Shown piece after piece: positions 1-10,400 of a DNA stretch of 64,000 nt (within the stretch, counting starts at the first letter, position 1; the number at the start of each line of letters is the position of its first letter). The position numbers were made by a program, and so were the translations under genes. Origin of the DNA: Polyangiaceae bacterium (GTDB taxonomy: Bacteria > Myxococcota_A > Polyangia > Polyangiales > Polyangiaceae); NCBI GenBank assembly GCA_025353725.1, contig JANXOF010000040.1, positions 1-64,000 of the forward strand. The letters run 5' to 3'. Under the pieces are notes generated by a model that was given only the letters and a program-made list of their open reading frames with translations, was not told the DNA's origin and did no database searches.

Positions 1-10
1 ACCTGACCGA

Positions 11-50
11 TCCCCTCGAAAATCGCATTTTTCTCTGAATTTTCGGGGGA
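11..50. repeat. imperfect hairpin beside the IS remnant
   Basis: A 12-bp stem (TCCCC then CGAAAAT pairing with ATTTTCG then GGGGA) carries one bulged T and a loop of about 15 bases. It sits just upstream of the transposase fragment. It may be part of the element's leader or a transcription barrier; there is no clean T-run after it. Confidence 0.4.
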
Positions 51-69
51 CCATCCATGTCTGACGGAG

Positions 70-447
70 ATGGCACTTCCTACCCGAGTTGAAGAAGGCA
101 CGATTCAGACGTCGCGACGGCGGCCGGCGGCGGCGCGAGTCGCGCCGGAGCGCATCCACGAGTTCGTGGCCGAGCTGCTTGGCGACGACGTTCACGCGGC
201 ACGCGTTCTCTCGTTCGCCACCGGCGTCGTCGGCGTTCTCCACGCCGCAGCGCTCGGCGTGCACGCGATAGGCCGTGGCCTTGCCGACGCGATGGGGCTC
301 GACCCGAAGCACGCCATCAAGCAGATCGATCGTCTGCTGAGCAACACGGGCGTCACGGTGTGGCAATTCAGCAAGGCGTTTCGAGAACGGTGGACAGGCT
401 CAGGCGTCCGCGAGCGCCTCCAGGGCCGAGGCCAACGGGGCACCTAG
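70..447 (+). pseudogene. IS4-type transposase, N-terminal fragment
   Basis: The first roughly 95 residues look like the N-terminal helical region of an IS4-family transposase: the GTIQTSRRR start, an all-helical stretch, and a segment ending near TGVTVWQ. The reading frame then runs into about 25 unrelated Arg/Gly-rich residues and stops. A full IS4 transposase is three to four times longer and carries a DDE catalytic core, none of which is present, so this is a dead remnant. The recognition rests on family resemblance of the N-terminus only. It lies at the left flank of a defence-like gene cluster, which fits past insertion or rearrangement there. Confidence 0.6.
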
Positions 448-601
448 AATTCGAAGACGAGGCCGCCCGAACCATTGCTATTTCTTCCGAGCCGGTTCCT
501 TAGGCGAAGTCTGGAGTGACATAAACCGAACTTGTGGCCGTCATCCAAAGTGCGCATCGAGCCGGGGGGTTACGGTGGCTCGCCTTCCGCTTGTTGGAGC
601 T

Positions 602-1552
602 CTAGCGGCCGTCCAGCGTTTCGAGTTGTTCGATCCAAAGAAGTCGAACGGAGCGGCGACCGGGGCCAGATTCAGGGGTGCCGGCAACGCGAACGCGTTT
701 GTTGATAAGTTCGCGCACCTCGTCGTCGGGAAGTTCGTACGCGCATCGGACGTCGTCTTCGTTTCCCTCGACGTTCCTGATTTCGAACCGCTTCGCGTCA
801 AGATCAAGCCAGCGCACGGTACCGATGAACTTCACTCGCTTCTCCGCCTTGCCCGCGGGCTTGCTCATCAGACTACGAGCGACACGACGGGTCGCACTGG
901 TGAGGCTGACCGCGCGCTGGACGCATCGTCCCATCACCTCGACCTCCGTGATGCCGACCTGACCTGACGGGGCGAGGAGCCGAACGGCGTCGACCGCAAT
1001 GTCACGTGTCGCCGGATCGGGCACGCTCTCCGCAATCGCCTGCAACGTTGCGTCGTCAGCGACAAGCGCGCTGACGCGAGCCATGGTTTCAATCGCCTCG
1101 CGCGTCACGTCGCCATGTCCGTCCGCATCGGGTGCCGAGGCCTCCGCCGCGGAAAAGCCGACGAAGAGACTGCCGCCCGCGATGCCGACAAGCCCCATCT
1201 CTAGATTCTTCGGCACGCGCGACGTCGTCACGCCAGCAATCTGCTTGCCCAGGCGAGTGACTTGGTCCCGCGTCTGAGTCAGAAGATTTGAGAGAATGGC
1301 AACGCGAGGAACGCGAGCGCTAACGGCGGAGCCGTGGACGTGTAGCAAGAGATCCGAGTCATCGACGAGCTTCGCCAGCGGCAAGTCACGCTCGTACAGC
1401 TCGTCCATCATTTCGCGAAAAGGCTCGAGAAGTAACTCGAGATCATCTTTCGTTGCGTTCGATTCGCGCGCCCAGTCCGCCATCCCGAGCATACCCTCCT
1501 GCAGCTCCCGGACGCGCGCCCGCGTTCGCTCGACGTGGCTTGCATGGCTCAT
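602..1552 (-). CDS. hypothetical protein with C-terminal small beta-barrel-like region
   Basis: A 316-aa protein of unknown function and last gene of the pglW-pglX run. The reading frame is open for 84 codons upstream, but ATG at 1552 is preferred because the MSHASHVERTRARV start looks like real helical protein and the upstream part is Arg-rich noise. Residues 1-110 are charged and helical. The middle holds a Gly/Ala-rich stretch (VGIAGGSLFVGFSAA). The last 80 residues read like a strand-rich OB-like fold (FIGTVRWLDLDAKRFEIRNV ... RVRVAGTPE). It could be a nucleic-acid or partner-binding accessory protein; that is inference only. Confidence 0.7.
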   Translation of the reverse strand: MSHASHVERTRARVRELQEGMLGMADWARESNATKDDLELLLEPFREMMDELYERDLPLAKLVDDSDLLLHVHGSAVSARVPRVAILSNLLTQTRDQVTRLGKQIAGVTTSRVPKNLEMGLVGIAGGSLFVGFSAAEASAPDADGHGDVTREAIETMARVSALVADDATLQAIAESVPDPATRDIAVDAVRLLAPSGQVGITEVEVMGRCVQRAVSLTSATRRVARSLMSKPAGKAEKRVKFIGTVRWLDLDAKRFEIRNVEGNEDDVRCAYELPDDEVRELINKRVRVAGTPESGPGRRSVRLLWIEQLETLDGR

Positions 1553-1652
1553 AGCGTTACCCTCAGAATCCCGCGTTTTCGGCTCAGTTCGATGTGACGG
1601 CGCAGAATCCAGAAGCGGTAGAATCTTCAAGCTACCGGCCTTTCGCAGCGCC

Positions 1653-2396
1653 TCACGGCTGCCGGTGCGCTCGTTCCTGACTGTAGGGTCGGAGCCGTTC
1701 CTCAGCGTCTCGCACGGCGGTACGGTATGTCTCGACGGCTTTCTTGTGCGCATCCGAGACTTTTTGATTTCCCGCCTCCCGAGTTTGAACCGCTCGTTCT
1801 GCATCGGTGAGCGCGGTCCTCAAGCCGGCAACTTCAGATTCGCCGGCCGTAATCATGACGTCGAGGTCGGCGTCGGCGAACCATGCGTAATCATCGAACC
1901 CGAGGCGGGTGAAAGCGACAAAAATTCGGAGGTGTAGGTCCTTGACGAACTCGTCGTGGAGGCGCCACACACGGTGCCTACTGACCCACGCGGCTCGTTC
2001 CGCAGGCTCTGCCGGGACCTGGACCGTCGCGAGCGTCGACAGTTGAGCCGCAAACCTCTTGTGCGATTCCTCAAGCGTGCCGAGATAGAACGCGTCCGAA
2101 AACTGCCCCCCATCCCTGATCCCGGCGAGGATTCGTCGCATCCGATCCAAGGTCGGGCCGCTCTCGGACTTCGACTCGTTGAGGCCGGTTAGGTCGACTG
2201 GAAAAGGAACGACGGGCGCGACGGTCACGGCAGCCTTGCGGCTCGCGTTGCACGGGCGGGCTACTACGAGCACGTACGCCGCCTTCTTGTCCACACCGCA
2301 AATGCCGTCTGCGGTAGTCACGGCGAAAGGCACGTTGCGCAGAATATCTCCTTGCGACAACGAGCTACCCTCGGCGGGCCGAACAAGCATCCCCAT
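1653..2396 (-). CDS. hypothetical protein, GDIL / VVxRPC type
   Basis: A 247-aa protein not recognised with confidence. The N-terminus has SQGDILRNVPF followed about 30 residues later by YVLVVARPCNA, a layout resembling small proteins with a QGDI block and a hydrophobic strand ending in a conserved Cys. No catalytic motif is evident. The C-terminal 70 residues are strongly charged and likely coiled-coil (AGLRTALTDAERAV onwards). It starts 4 bases after the stop of the upstream 181-aa gene, so the two are probably co-translated. Its place in the pglX-downstream run suggests an accessory role in that system (inference). Confidence 0.7.
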   Translation of the reverse strand: MGMLVRPAEGSSLSQGDILRNVPFAVTTADGICGVDKKAAYVLVVARPCNASRKAAVTVAPVVPFPVDLTGLNESKSESGPTLDRMRRILAGIRDGGQFSDAFYLGTLEESHKRFAAQLSTLATVQVPAEPAERAAWVSRHRVWRLHDEFVKDLHLRIFVAFTRLGFDDYAWFADADLDVMITAGESEVAGLRTALTDAERAVQTREAGNQKVSDAHKKAVETYRTAVRDAEERLRPYSQERAHRQP

Positions 2397-2399
2397 TAG

Positions 2400-2945
2400 C
2401 TACGCGAGCTTATCGAGAAGGAAGCTTACCTCGACATCACTAACCGAGACTTGAGGAGTCTCTATGACGTCGACGGACTCGCCCCGCCGAAAACGGGCCG
2501 CCACGTTCACATAGCGAGGTCCGTTTGGTCGCGCTGCGTGCGTTACCGCGAGCCACCCAGATAGGGTTGCGACTTGGTCCTGAAACGCAGTTCGCGCAAG
2601 CGCTAGCGAAGCGGCCAGAGTTTGCAGGTCGGAGTTAAGCTTCAGCGAGGTTAGCGCAGCATCAACCGCGGTTACGTACATCCAGAACGCCCGATCGTCG
2701 GCGAGGTCAGGAATCACGAGGATCGATTGCGTCGCGCGAATCTCGGAGAGAGCTAGCTCAATGTCAATTGTGCGAAGGGCCGTGCCTGGCCGTCTGAGCT
2801 CCAGGGTAGACGGGTTCGACATGTCCCAGCGAAACGGGCCATAGCCCCCCGTCAGCGCTGCGCGCGTCGCACCCCCCGACGCGAGGAACACTGCGGTGGC
2901 ACCGAGCTTGTCGCGAAGCGCGCTACTACGATTTGGTCCGTTCAT
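2400..2945 (-). CDS. hypothetical 181-aa protein in the pglWX run
   Basis: No family recognised. The protein opens with a Ser/Gly/Ala-rich segment, has mixed alpha/beta character in the middle (SILVIPDLADDRAFWMYV) and ends in an acidic, strand-like tail (VIETPQVSVSDVEVSFLL). It has no signal peptide or membrane segment. Its ATG lies one base beyond the stop of the TIGR04255 gene and its stop is 4 bases before the next start, giving near-zero spacing on both sides. That spacing argues the three small genes are made together and may form one complex with the TIGR04255 protein (inference). Confidence 0.7.
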   Translation of the reverse strand: MNGPNRSSALRDKLGATAVFLASGGATRAALTGGYGPFRWDMSNPSTLELRRPGTALRTIDIELALSEIRATQSILVIPDLADDRAFWMYVTAVDAALTSLKLNSDLQTLAASLALARTAFQDQVATLSGWLAVTHAARPNGPRYVNVAARFRRGESVDVIETPQVSVSDVEVSFLLDKLA

Positions 2946-2946
2946 G

Positions 2947-3717
2947 TCAGTTTCCCCTCACCCCGAAGCGCGCTTGCGCCTCTGGGATTAGCTTGAAGAA
3001 CGCATCGTTCAACACTGTGTTCGCCCTCGTAAACGCGGCGGGCAGTTCAGACGTTGCGGTCACAATGCACCGGCCTTCGATGCGCAGCGCGTTGGGCACC
3101 TCGCCATCCATAAGCGTCGCGACGTGGACAATCGCGACGCCCTCGGGTCCGCGCTCAACGAACCGAAGATTCACCTCTCGGCTTTCGGAATGCTGGATCT
3201 CGCGGAAGACTCCAGTAACCGGAACGAGTTGAACGAGGTCGTCGAGATCTCGCCATTGCTCCCCACGACGAAGGACATCGATTTTTGTCAGCTCGATTCG
3301 CCGTATAGAGGGACGCCTTTTGCAGCGGCTATCTAGGAACGAAGCAAATTTCTCGAACTCACCAAGTGCGCGCAGGAGCAAGCCGCCTTGCCCGTGCTTC
3401 TCGGAGAAGCGCGGGTAGGCGCCGCCGGTAGAGCGCCAGTTCATGAAAAAGCGGTCGTGCTGGAGCTGAATGACGAACTGATCGTCAGGGGTGGCGAGGA
3501 ACGCTCGCATCGGGAAAGCACCCATAGCGAATCCGATGTCGTCCATGAGAGCTGGTTGAAGCGATCGCTTAGGGAAATCAACCGCCCGGGAGTCCCAATA
3601 GACGCCGAGCAAAAGCGCATCGAGTTCAGCGAACGAGTCGAACACCACGCCGCACACGACCTCCTCGATCGGTGGCTTTAGCAATTCTGGAAATGTCAGC
3701 TCGTTCTCGTACAACAT
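2947..3717 (-). CDS. TIGR04255 family protein
   Basis: A 256-aa protein matching the sporadically distributed TIGR04255 family. The N-terminus has FPELLKPPIEEVVCGVVFDS, then PKRSLQP, a central FVIQLQHDRFFMNWR block followed by YPRF, and a C-terminal AAFTRANTVLNDAFF segment; these positions recur in the family. Molecular function is unknown, but members are often encoded in accessory and defence-type gene clusters. A GTG directly precedes the chosen ATG. It begins 75 bases after the pglX stop, so it probably belongs to the same transcript. Confidence 0.75.
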   Translation of the reverse strand: MLYENELTFPELLKPPIEEVVCGVVFDSFAELDALLLGVYWDSRAVDFPKRSLQPALMDDIGFAMGAFPMRAFLATPDDQFVIQLQHDRFFMNWRSTGGAYPRFSEKHGQGGLLLRALGEFEKFASFLDSRCKRRPSIRRIELTKIDVLRRGEQWRDLDDLVQLVPVTGVFREIQHSESREVNLRFVERGPEGVAIVHVATLMDGEVPNALRIEGRCIVTATSELPAAFTRANTVLNDAFFKLIPEAQARFGVRGN

Positions 3718-3791
3718 CACTTACGACCTAGCTAGCGTAGGCAAACAGACGTACGGGAGCAAGCGCCGCCCGTCAGCAAGCTTCGGTGTCG

Positions 3792-6700
3792 TCATGTCGG
3801 GCTTTCGTCACTGGTGCCCGAGGGCGCGACGGGCTTCTTTCGGGGCTTTCGCGGTTTCTTTACCGCTTCCGCTGTCGCGACCAGGACGGCGTCGTTCAAC
3901 GTAAGGGAGAGCTTTGCGGTGCGCTTGTTGCCCTTTGCTGGGGGGCGCCAGGCGCGCAGATCGTCGTGCGAGACTTTGAGGGCGCGGCATTCGTCGTCGA
4001 CGAAGCGTGCGAAGTAGTCGCCGAGGCGCTCGCCACCGAACTCGGCGTTCGGTTCGTTGTGCCACTGCTTGACCCAGGGGACGAGCTCGAGGACGCCGGC
4101 GAGCATGGGCACGAGGCGGTCTGCCTTCCACCCCTCTTCGTTCTTCCGAGTCAGGTAGAGCGCGGCGAGCGCCTGCGCTTGCTGCAGGTGATTCCACCCC
4201 GCCCAACCGTAGACAGGCGATTTGTCGTGGTCGCTCTCGCAACCTGGATAGGAGATGAATCGTTCTTTTGGAACATCGAGCTTGCCGCGCAGCCGCCAGA
4301 AGACCTGGCTACGAAAATCTTTGACGTCGTATTTCGGCGGGACCGGAATAACCCCAACGCTAGTGCGGCCCCCGTCCTCCTGGCGCTGAAGGTCCCACGT
4401 GCGCTCCCATGCGTCGCGCTTTTCCTTGCCCGCGTCCGTGTGACGATACGCCGATAGAAACGGCACCGCCTCAGACTCACACAGCGCTGCGTCGACTTCA
4501 CGCGCGCCGCGTGCCGCTCCAACAAGCTCCATCACAGCAGCAGCGCCATCCTGTCGCGCAAGCTGCCGGACGACCTCTACGAGCGGCAACATCACATCAC
4601 TGGACGCACTTACTGCTTCAGCTGCGCACAAAAGCCATTCGTCGCCAGCATCAAGTAGCTCCTGGTCAAGACTTCGGGTGCCGTGTCCGAATACGCCCTG
4701 TCGACCCCACCACGGACGCTTGTAAACCGCATCTTCGATCAAGCTTAGCTCGGTCGAAGCGTCCATCTCGCGCTTCCGCGCCTTCCACTGGAGGTCTAGC
4801 TCAGATTCGGAAACAAGGTACGGACGTTTGGCACTCTCTGCGAATGCAGAAGTAGTAAACGCAAACTGTTTTGATAAGTCGAATAGCTTGTAGACGAGCC
4901 AATCGATATCTTCCTGTAACACGACGAGCCGCCCATTCAATGCCGCTCGCTCTTTGCTAAGCTCATGTCGTACGGCCATGGCAGGCTTTCCCAGCGCGAT
5001 CTGCTTGACGGCGTAGGTTCCACCGGTCTCGAGCAGGCGAGCGGCGATTGCTGCGGCCTCGCGTGCGATTGAGACAAGCAGATGCCGTTCGGGCGCGGTC
5101 CACTTTGGAATCGGTAGCGCCGAGAGACCCGTACCGGCGAAGGCATATCTATTAGCCTCCGGTCTTCCCTTCTCGACGCTGACATCACCCGACGCACTGG
5201 CCTTCGGATAAGCTACTTGCTTCATCCAGAAGCAGGCGGTGGAGCTGTTGAGGTAGGCGAGGAGGGCGAGGTGGTCGTCCTCCGTCGCGCCGTCCGGCAG
5301 CTTGATGATGGGCGCGGTCTGCTTGAACACCTTCCCTCCGCGATCGAGGACGAAGTGGTTGTGGGTCGCGACTTCAGCGAACGCGATCGCTGGGCCCAAA
5401 ATTCGATCGGCCGGAATTTGCCCGTATGCGTACCAGGGTCGGCCGCTGGTCCGGAACGTCTGACCGCCGAAAACGGCGCGCTCCGCGAGCACGGTCCGGT
5501 ATGGCCAAAGGAAGTGCATCGCGCTTGGCTCGAGGGGGCGCAACTGGCCTTGCTGCGTGTAGGGGAAAACGACCTCCATATCGGAATCAATCGTCCAATC
5601 TCGCACGTGTTCGCCGACAACGAACCGTCCGCGCCACTCGGCCTTAACCCCCTGCCGCTGAAGCACCGCGTCTGGTTGAGCGAAGACATCGTCCTGCTTC
5701 GTGATGCACATAAACCCAATGCTCGTGACTTGATCGGCGAGACGAGTTGCGCTTCTCTCCTCAAGCAGAAGTTTGAGCTCTGAGGCTCCACCTCCGCCGA
5801 GGCTCCACGGATGCCGGTTCAGAGAGAGCCTCTCAATGCGCGAGTTCGAGACGAAGTCGTTCTCGAAACCGATCTCGTTCCAGTGGTCCGCAATGCTTCG
5901 CCAAACAAGCCCGTGCTCTGGGTCTGCCGGTGTGCTCGGTTCGCCCCTTTTTGCGAGTACGGCCTGGACGTGCGTGGCGCGCGGCACTTCGTTACGTCCA
6001 AACATCAGCACCGTCGGCGTGCCATGCCCAGGAATGAATGCGCCCGAGGTATTCACAATGAGCTCGAGATTCCACTCCGGAAGAACCTCTTCGATCAGCT
6101 TTTTTCCAAACTCTCGTTTCATGAAAGAGTTTGCCGTGATTTGCCCGACGAAGCCTGACGGACAAGCGAGTTGAAAAAACCGCTCCGTAAAAGGCGCGGC
6201 GAGGGAATACTCCCGATGACACGCTCGGTAGTGCTTTCTATATTCGTCGCGTAGCGCCGCATCCTTCACCGTGATGTACGGCGGATTACCCACGACCACC
6301 GCAAACCGCTTTGCGAGAAGCTCCTTCGCCGCGTCTTCGTCCTCGAGCGCGAACGCATCGCCTTTCCACGCTTGCGCCGATTGGCCGCGCGCATCCCCGA
6401 AAGACGCCTGACCCTCGCCCACGCGATGCAGGAGCGAGTCGGCGACCACCAGGTTCAGCGGCAGCGCCGGCGCTGTTTTGAGCTGCGTGTAGTTTCCCTT
6501 TTCTAGCGCAGCTAGCGTGAGCCGCACGCGCGCAATCGCAATCGAATACGGGTTGATGTCGACTCCGTGCACGGCCTCGAGCGCCAGGCGCGCCGCCTCC
6601 CTCGGGTCGAGTCCGGGCGCCTTCCGTATCCGGTGCTCGAAGAGCCGGTCGAAGGCCCCGAGGAGAAAGTGTCCGCTTCCGCACGTCGGGTCGATCATCG

Positions 6701-7424
6701 TGGTCGCGTCGAGGCCGAACTCCTCGATCGATCGCTCGAGCGTGCGATCGAGAATGAACGACTCGATGAAGTCCGGCGTTTGAAGGAGCGCGTAACGCGC
6801 GCGCACGTCTTCATCGAGGTCTTGATAAAGGTCGCCTAGAAAGCGCGTGTCGCTCTGCCCAAAGCGAAAGGCAGGCGCATCAGCCTCCGGCGTACGAAAG
6901 AGCCCCAGGAGCGCTTTTGCCCCTTCGGCGGACGGCGCGAGGAGCCACACGAGGCTATGCCTTGCGTCGAACATCGCCGCCGCCGCTGGGAGGCGCGTCA
7001 GCTCGCGGAAGACGAGAAGGAGGTAGTCGCGCTCGCTCAGGTACGGCGCAAGCTGCAAAAACTGCTGCTGGCTGTCAAGGGCGCCCGGGCCCGCGATGCG
7101 GTTGCGATCGAGCAGGCCGCGATCTTCGAGCGTCCGCACGAAGACGACCGAGAGCAGCCACGCCGCCGCGACCTGGCCGACGAGATTACGACGCCACACC
7201 TCGAACACGTCCGCCGTGCGATGCGCTTCCGTTTCGGCGTTCCACCGCGCACGGAGCGCGCTTACGAGGCTCGCCGAGCCGTCGGCGCGCGCGAGGAGAT
7301 CGGCTTGAAGCGTCTTCAGCACCGGCCGCGTCGCCGCAAGAAATGCAGCAGAATCGAGCGGCGTGCGCGCGTCGTCCTGGCGTGCGAGCGGGGTCTTCGA
7401 GCTCTTCGCCTGCTTCTTTGCCAT
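3792..7424 (-). CDS. pglX: PglX-type N6-adenine DNA methyltransferase (BREX type 2-like)
   Basis: A 1210-aa methyltransferase of the PglX family, which in BREX/Pgl systems methylates a non-palindromic host site to mark self DNA. The SAM-binding motif I is DPTCGSGHFLLGAF and the catalytic motif IV is VVGNPPYITV, both intact and spaced as in gamma-class N6-adenine enzymes. The N-terminus has the long helical PglX domain and the C-terminus a large target-recognition region. The start is ATG at 7424, four bases after the pglW stop; an open extension to 7607 overlaps pglW and is Arg-rich noise. The typical partners PglY and PglZ are missing nearby, so its role as part of a complete BREX system is unproven. 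Confidence 0.88.
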   Translation of the reverse strand: MAKKQAKSSKTPLARQDDARTPLDSAAFLAATRPVLKTLQADLLARADGSASLVSALRARWNAETEAHRTADVFEVWRRNLVGQVAAAWLLSVVFVRTLEDRGLLDRNRIAGPGALDSQQQFLQLAPYLSERDYLLLVFRELTRLPAAAAMFDARHSLVWLLAPSAEGAKALLGLFRTPEADAPAFRFGQSDTRFLGDLYQDLDEDVRARYALLQTPDFIESFILDRTLERSIEEFGLDATTMIDPTCGSGHFLLGAFDRLFEHRIRKAPGLDPREAARLALEAVHGVDINPYSIAIARVRLTLAALEKGNYTQLKTAPALPLNLVVADSLLHRVGEGQASFGDARGQSAQAWKGDAFALEDEDAAKELLAKRFAVVVGNPPYITVKDAALRDEYRKHYRACHREYSLAAPFTERFFQLACPSGFVGQITANSFMKREFGKKLIEEVLPEWNLELIVNTSGAFIPGHGTPTVLMFGRNEVPRATHVQAVLAKRGEPSTPADPEHGLVWRSIADHWNEIGFENDFVSNSRIERLSLNRHPWSLGGGGASELKLLLEERSATRLADQVTSIGFMCITKQDDVFAQPDAVLQRQGVKAEWRGRFVVGEHVRDWTIDSDMEVVFPYTQQGQLRPLEPSAMHFLWPYRTVLAERAVFGGQTFRTSGRPWYAYGQIPADRILGPAIAFAEVATHNHFVLDRGGKVFKQTAPIIKLPDGATEDDHLALLAYLNSSTACFWMKQVAYPKASASGDVSVEKGRPEANRYAFAGTGLSALPIPKWTAPERHLLVSIAREAAAIAARLLETGGTYAVKQIALGKPAMAVRHELSKERAALNGRLVVLQEDIDWLVYKLFDLSKQFAFTTSAFAESAKRPYLVSESELDLQWKARKREMDASTELSLIEDAVYKRPWWGRQGVFGHGTRSLDQELLDAGDEWLLCAAEAVSASSDVMLPLVEVVRQLARQDGAAAVMELVGAARGAREVDAALCESEAVPFLSAYRHTDAGKEKRDAWERTWDLQRQEDGGRTSVGVIPVPPKYDVKDFRSQVFWRLRGKLDVPKERFISYPGCESDHDKSPVYGWAGWNHLQQAQALAALYLTRKNEEGWKADRLVPMLAGVLELVPWVKQWHNEPNAEFGGERLGDYFARFVDDECRALKVSHDDLRAWRPPAKGNKRTAKLSLTLNDAVLVATAEAVKKPRKPRKKPVAPSGTSDESPT

Positions 7425-7428
7425 TGCC

Positions 7429-10400
7429 TTACTCCGCCGCCGCGTTGTGTTTGTTCCCGAGCCACTCGCGCGGTACCCATAGCGTCTGACCCGCGAGTAG
7501 GTCTGGTACCGCGAGTCGGCCGTTGATGAGCGGCATAGCTCCCGTGTCGTGCGCGGGAACGAGCAGAAGAATGGCCGCCGCCTCGTCGCTCTTCGCTGCC
7601 GACACAAGCGCGCTCACAAAGTCGGTGAGCTGATAGCGCGCGAGAAGCCCCGGCTGCACCAAGAGCAAGGGCGCCCTTGGCGGCAAGAGCTGCAGAGCGA
7701 GTGCGCTGGCGGCGAGCTTCGCGAGGGCCGCGAGGTTTCCCCATGTCTTGCCCGCAGGCCCGAGGCGATCGGCCTCGTTCACGACGTCGAGGCTCACTTT
7801 TTTCTCGGCCATCAAGCGGTGCATTTCTTTGATGAGCAACTTGTCGAGCGCGCGCGCTGGCGTCCGGAGCAGCTCTGATATTCGACGCGTCGCCTCGGCG
7901 GCGCGATCGGCGCTCACCCCAAGCAGCCGAAAGCTTTTCTTGTCGACCGCGACGCGCAAACGCTCCTCGAAGTCGCGCGCTGCGATGGCGTCCGTCGACA
8001 TCGCTTTGCCCTGCGTGGGCAGCGCCGTCCGCGTATGCGAGACCGGCAAAAAAGAGGTGTGAAGCGACGTGGGCGCCGCCTCGCCCGGGCGCAAGTAGGC
8101 GCTGTCTTGTGCGCTCCAGCGAAGCCCGAGCGGCTCGAGCAATGCATCGAGCTTCGGACGCGGCGGGAGGGCCTCGGCGAGCGGATAACGCGCGGCGACG
8201 CGCTTTTGAACGTCGTCGGCCGAGAGCTGTCCGGTGAGAATACCAGCGGTTAACTCGAGCGCGCGCGAGGCTTCCATCTCGCGCGGATAAAGCTCGAGGC
8301 GCGTTGACTTGGCCGACCCGCGACTCGCCGAGGCTGCGAGATCGATGAGACGCTCCGGGGTGAGCGCGGAAAGGGCGCTCGGGGCCGCCTCTGCACCGCA
8401 GTCGACGACCGCGTTGAGCGTCCGCTGCACCTCCCCGGAGGACGCGAGCACCACCTTCGCGGCGAGCGCGTCCGCCGCGTCGCCGAGGCAACGCACGCGG
8501 TCGACGTCCTCGCTAGAGGTGAACACCCAAGGGACGTCGTGGACACGCGCGACCGACAGCCCGGCCTCGTCGTCACGCTCCACCTCGCACACGATCCGCA
8601 CGAGCGCGCCGGCGCGAGCACGAAGGATGTCGGGATGGGCCCCGCGATCGTGGGCGAGCGTCGGCGTCGCCAAGAGCTCGCCTGCCAGACGCTCGAGACG
8701 GAGCGCTCCGCCTGAAATCTCGAGCGCCTCGCGGCAACGCGCGCGCAGCTCAACGATGGCCGGGTGCTGCTTCCACATCGCGCGATAGCGGCCGAGCGCC
8801 ACGTAGACTGCCGCCGTGGTGATCGCGAGATGGGTTGCAACCTTTTTTGCCGAAACATCAAGCTGGCCGAGGAACGGTTCCTCGAGCCCGTAGAGAAGAC
8901 GCGCGTGGTGAAAGGCTTTTTTCTTCGCCGGCAGGAGCGCATCGATCCAACCCTCGAGCGTCGTCGGGTGGTCGCGCTCGTCGGCCTTTCGGTGCTCTTG
9001 GTCAAGGAGAGCGCGCAGTTCGTCGAGCGCGAAGCTCGCGCGCTCCACGAGCGTTCGAAGCTGGGCCTCAGGAGCCGCCGCGATGCTCGCGAGCGTTGGC
9101 AGGCCCGCGTTCTGAAGCGATACGGCCATGCCCGTCGGCAGCGAGCTCGCCTCGACCGGCAGATCTTCGCCGCGGTAGCCCGTATAAAAGGGCGTGGTGC
9201 CTACTTCGGAGATTGTGCGCAGCGCGCGCCATCGATCGCGAAACCCGAGCACCTCTTTGGAGACCTTGCTCCCAATCCCGCGGATGGCGCTCAAACGATT
9301 TTCGGGCAACTTCAAGAGATCGCCGGCGCGCGTGAGGCCCGCGCGATCGAGGGCGTTTTTTGCCTGCACGGTGAGCGGGAGCGATTCGATGGAGGCTTCT
9401 GGCGCGACGACAGAAAGCTGCTCGTCGCTGTAGCGAGCGGGCTGGGTACTTTCGCGCGCGGCCTTCGCTCGGCCGGCGCTGTCCTTCTGCGGAGCGTCGA
9501 AGACTCGGAGCCACGCGCGCGCCATCTCCTTCGCCGTCGCAAACCGCGCTTCGACGTCGCGTGCCAGCGCGGTCTGAAAGAACGTAAGCAATCGCTCGCG
9601 CACGGCAGGGTCGAACCGCTCGGCCGCGAGCGTGAGCTTCGACTCGGGGTCGAGCGCGGTGCCGTAGGTGGGCCGGAGTCCGGTGAGCATCTCGTGCATG
9701 GTCACCGCGGCGCTCCACATGTCGGCCGCGTGGTCCCACCTTCCGCGCTCGCGCAGAAAAGGGTCGCGATAAGCGCCCGTGCCCATCTCGAGATCGGTTT
9801 TGGCCGAATCCACCAGCGAGAAATCGAAGAGCTCAAGATGATGCGCGCGCTTCGTCGGCCCGCCGCCGCCGATACCAAGGTTGGCCGGCTTGATGTCGCG
9901 GTGCATGAGGCCTTTCTCCTCAAGAAGTGCGAGGGCCGAGAGCAGATCTTCGCCGTAACGAGCGGCGTAATCGAGAGGGACGGTCCCCTCGTCCGTGAGC
10001 TGCTGATGCAGCGTCCTGTCGCCCGCGATCGAGAGGAGGAGGCAGACACGACCGCCGATCGTCAGGCTCTCGTAAAACTGAACGATTCGCGGGTGGCGCA
10101 GGAGCCCGAGCGCGTGCGCCTCGGCGGCAAGGCGCGGATCATGCTCGGGGCCGAGGCTTATTTTGAGCGCGAAGGTCCGGCCATCGCTTGTGCGCTCCAC
10201 CCTAAGTACCCGGGACGTCGCGCCATGTCCGAGGACCCCAAGCACCTGGAGATCGGCGCCGAGCCTGTCACCCTTCCGGGCCTCGAGCGGCATGACCTCG
10301 ACCTCGTCGATAGCGTCCGCGGGCTTGGTCGCATAGTCGAGGAGGAGCTCGACCCATTCGCCCACGTTGTCGTAGCGCGAGATGTTGGAGAGCCGCGTTG

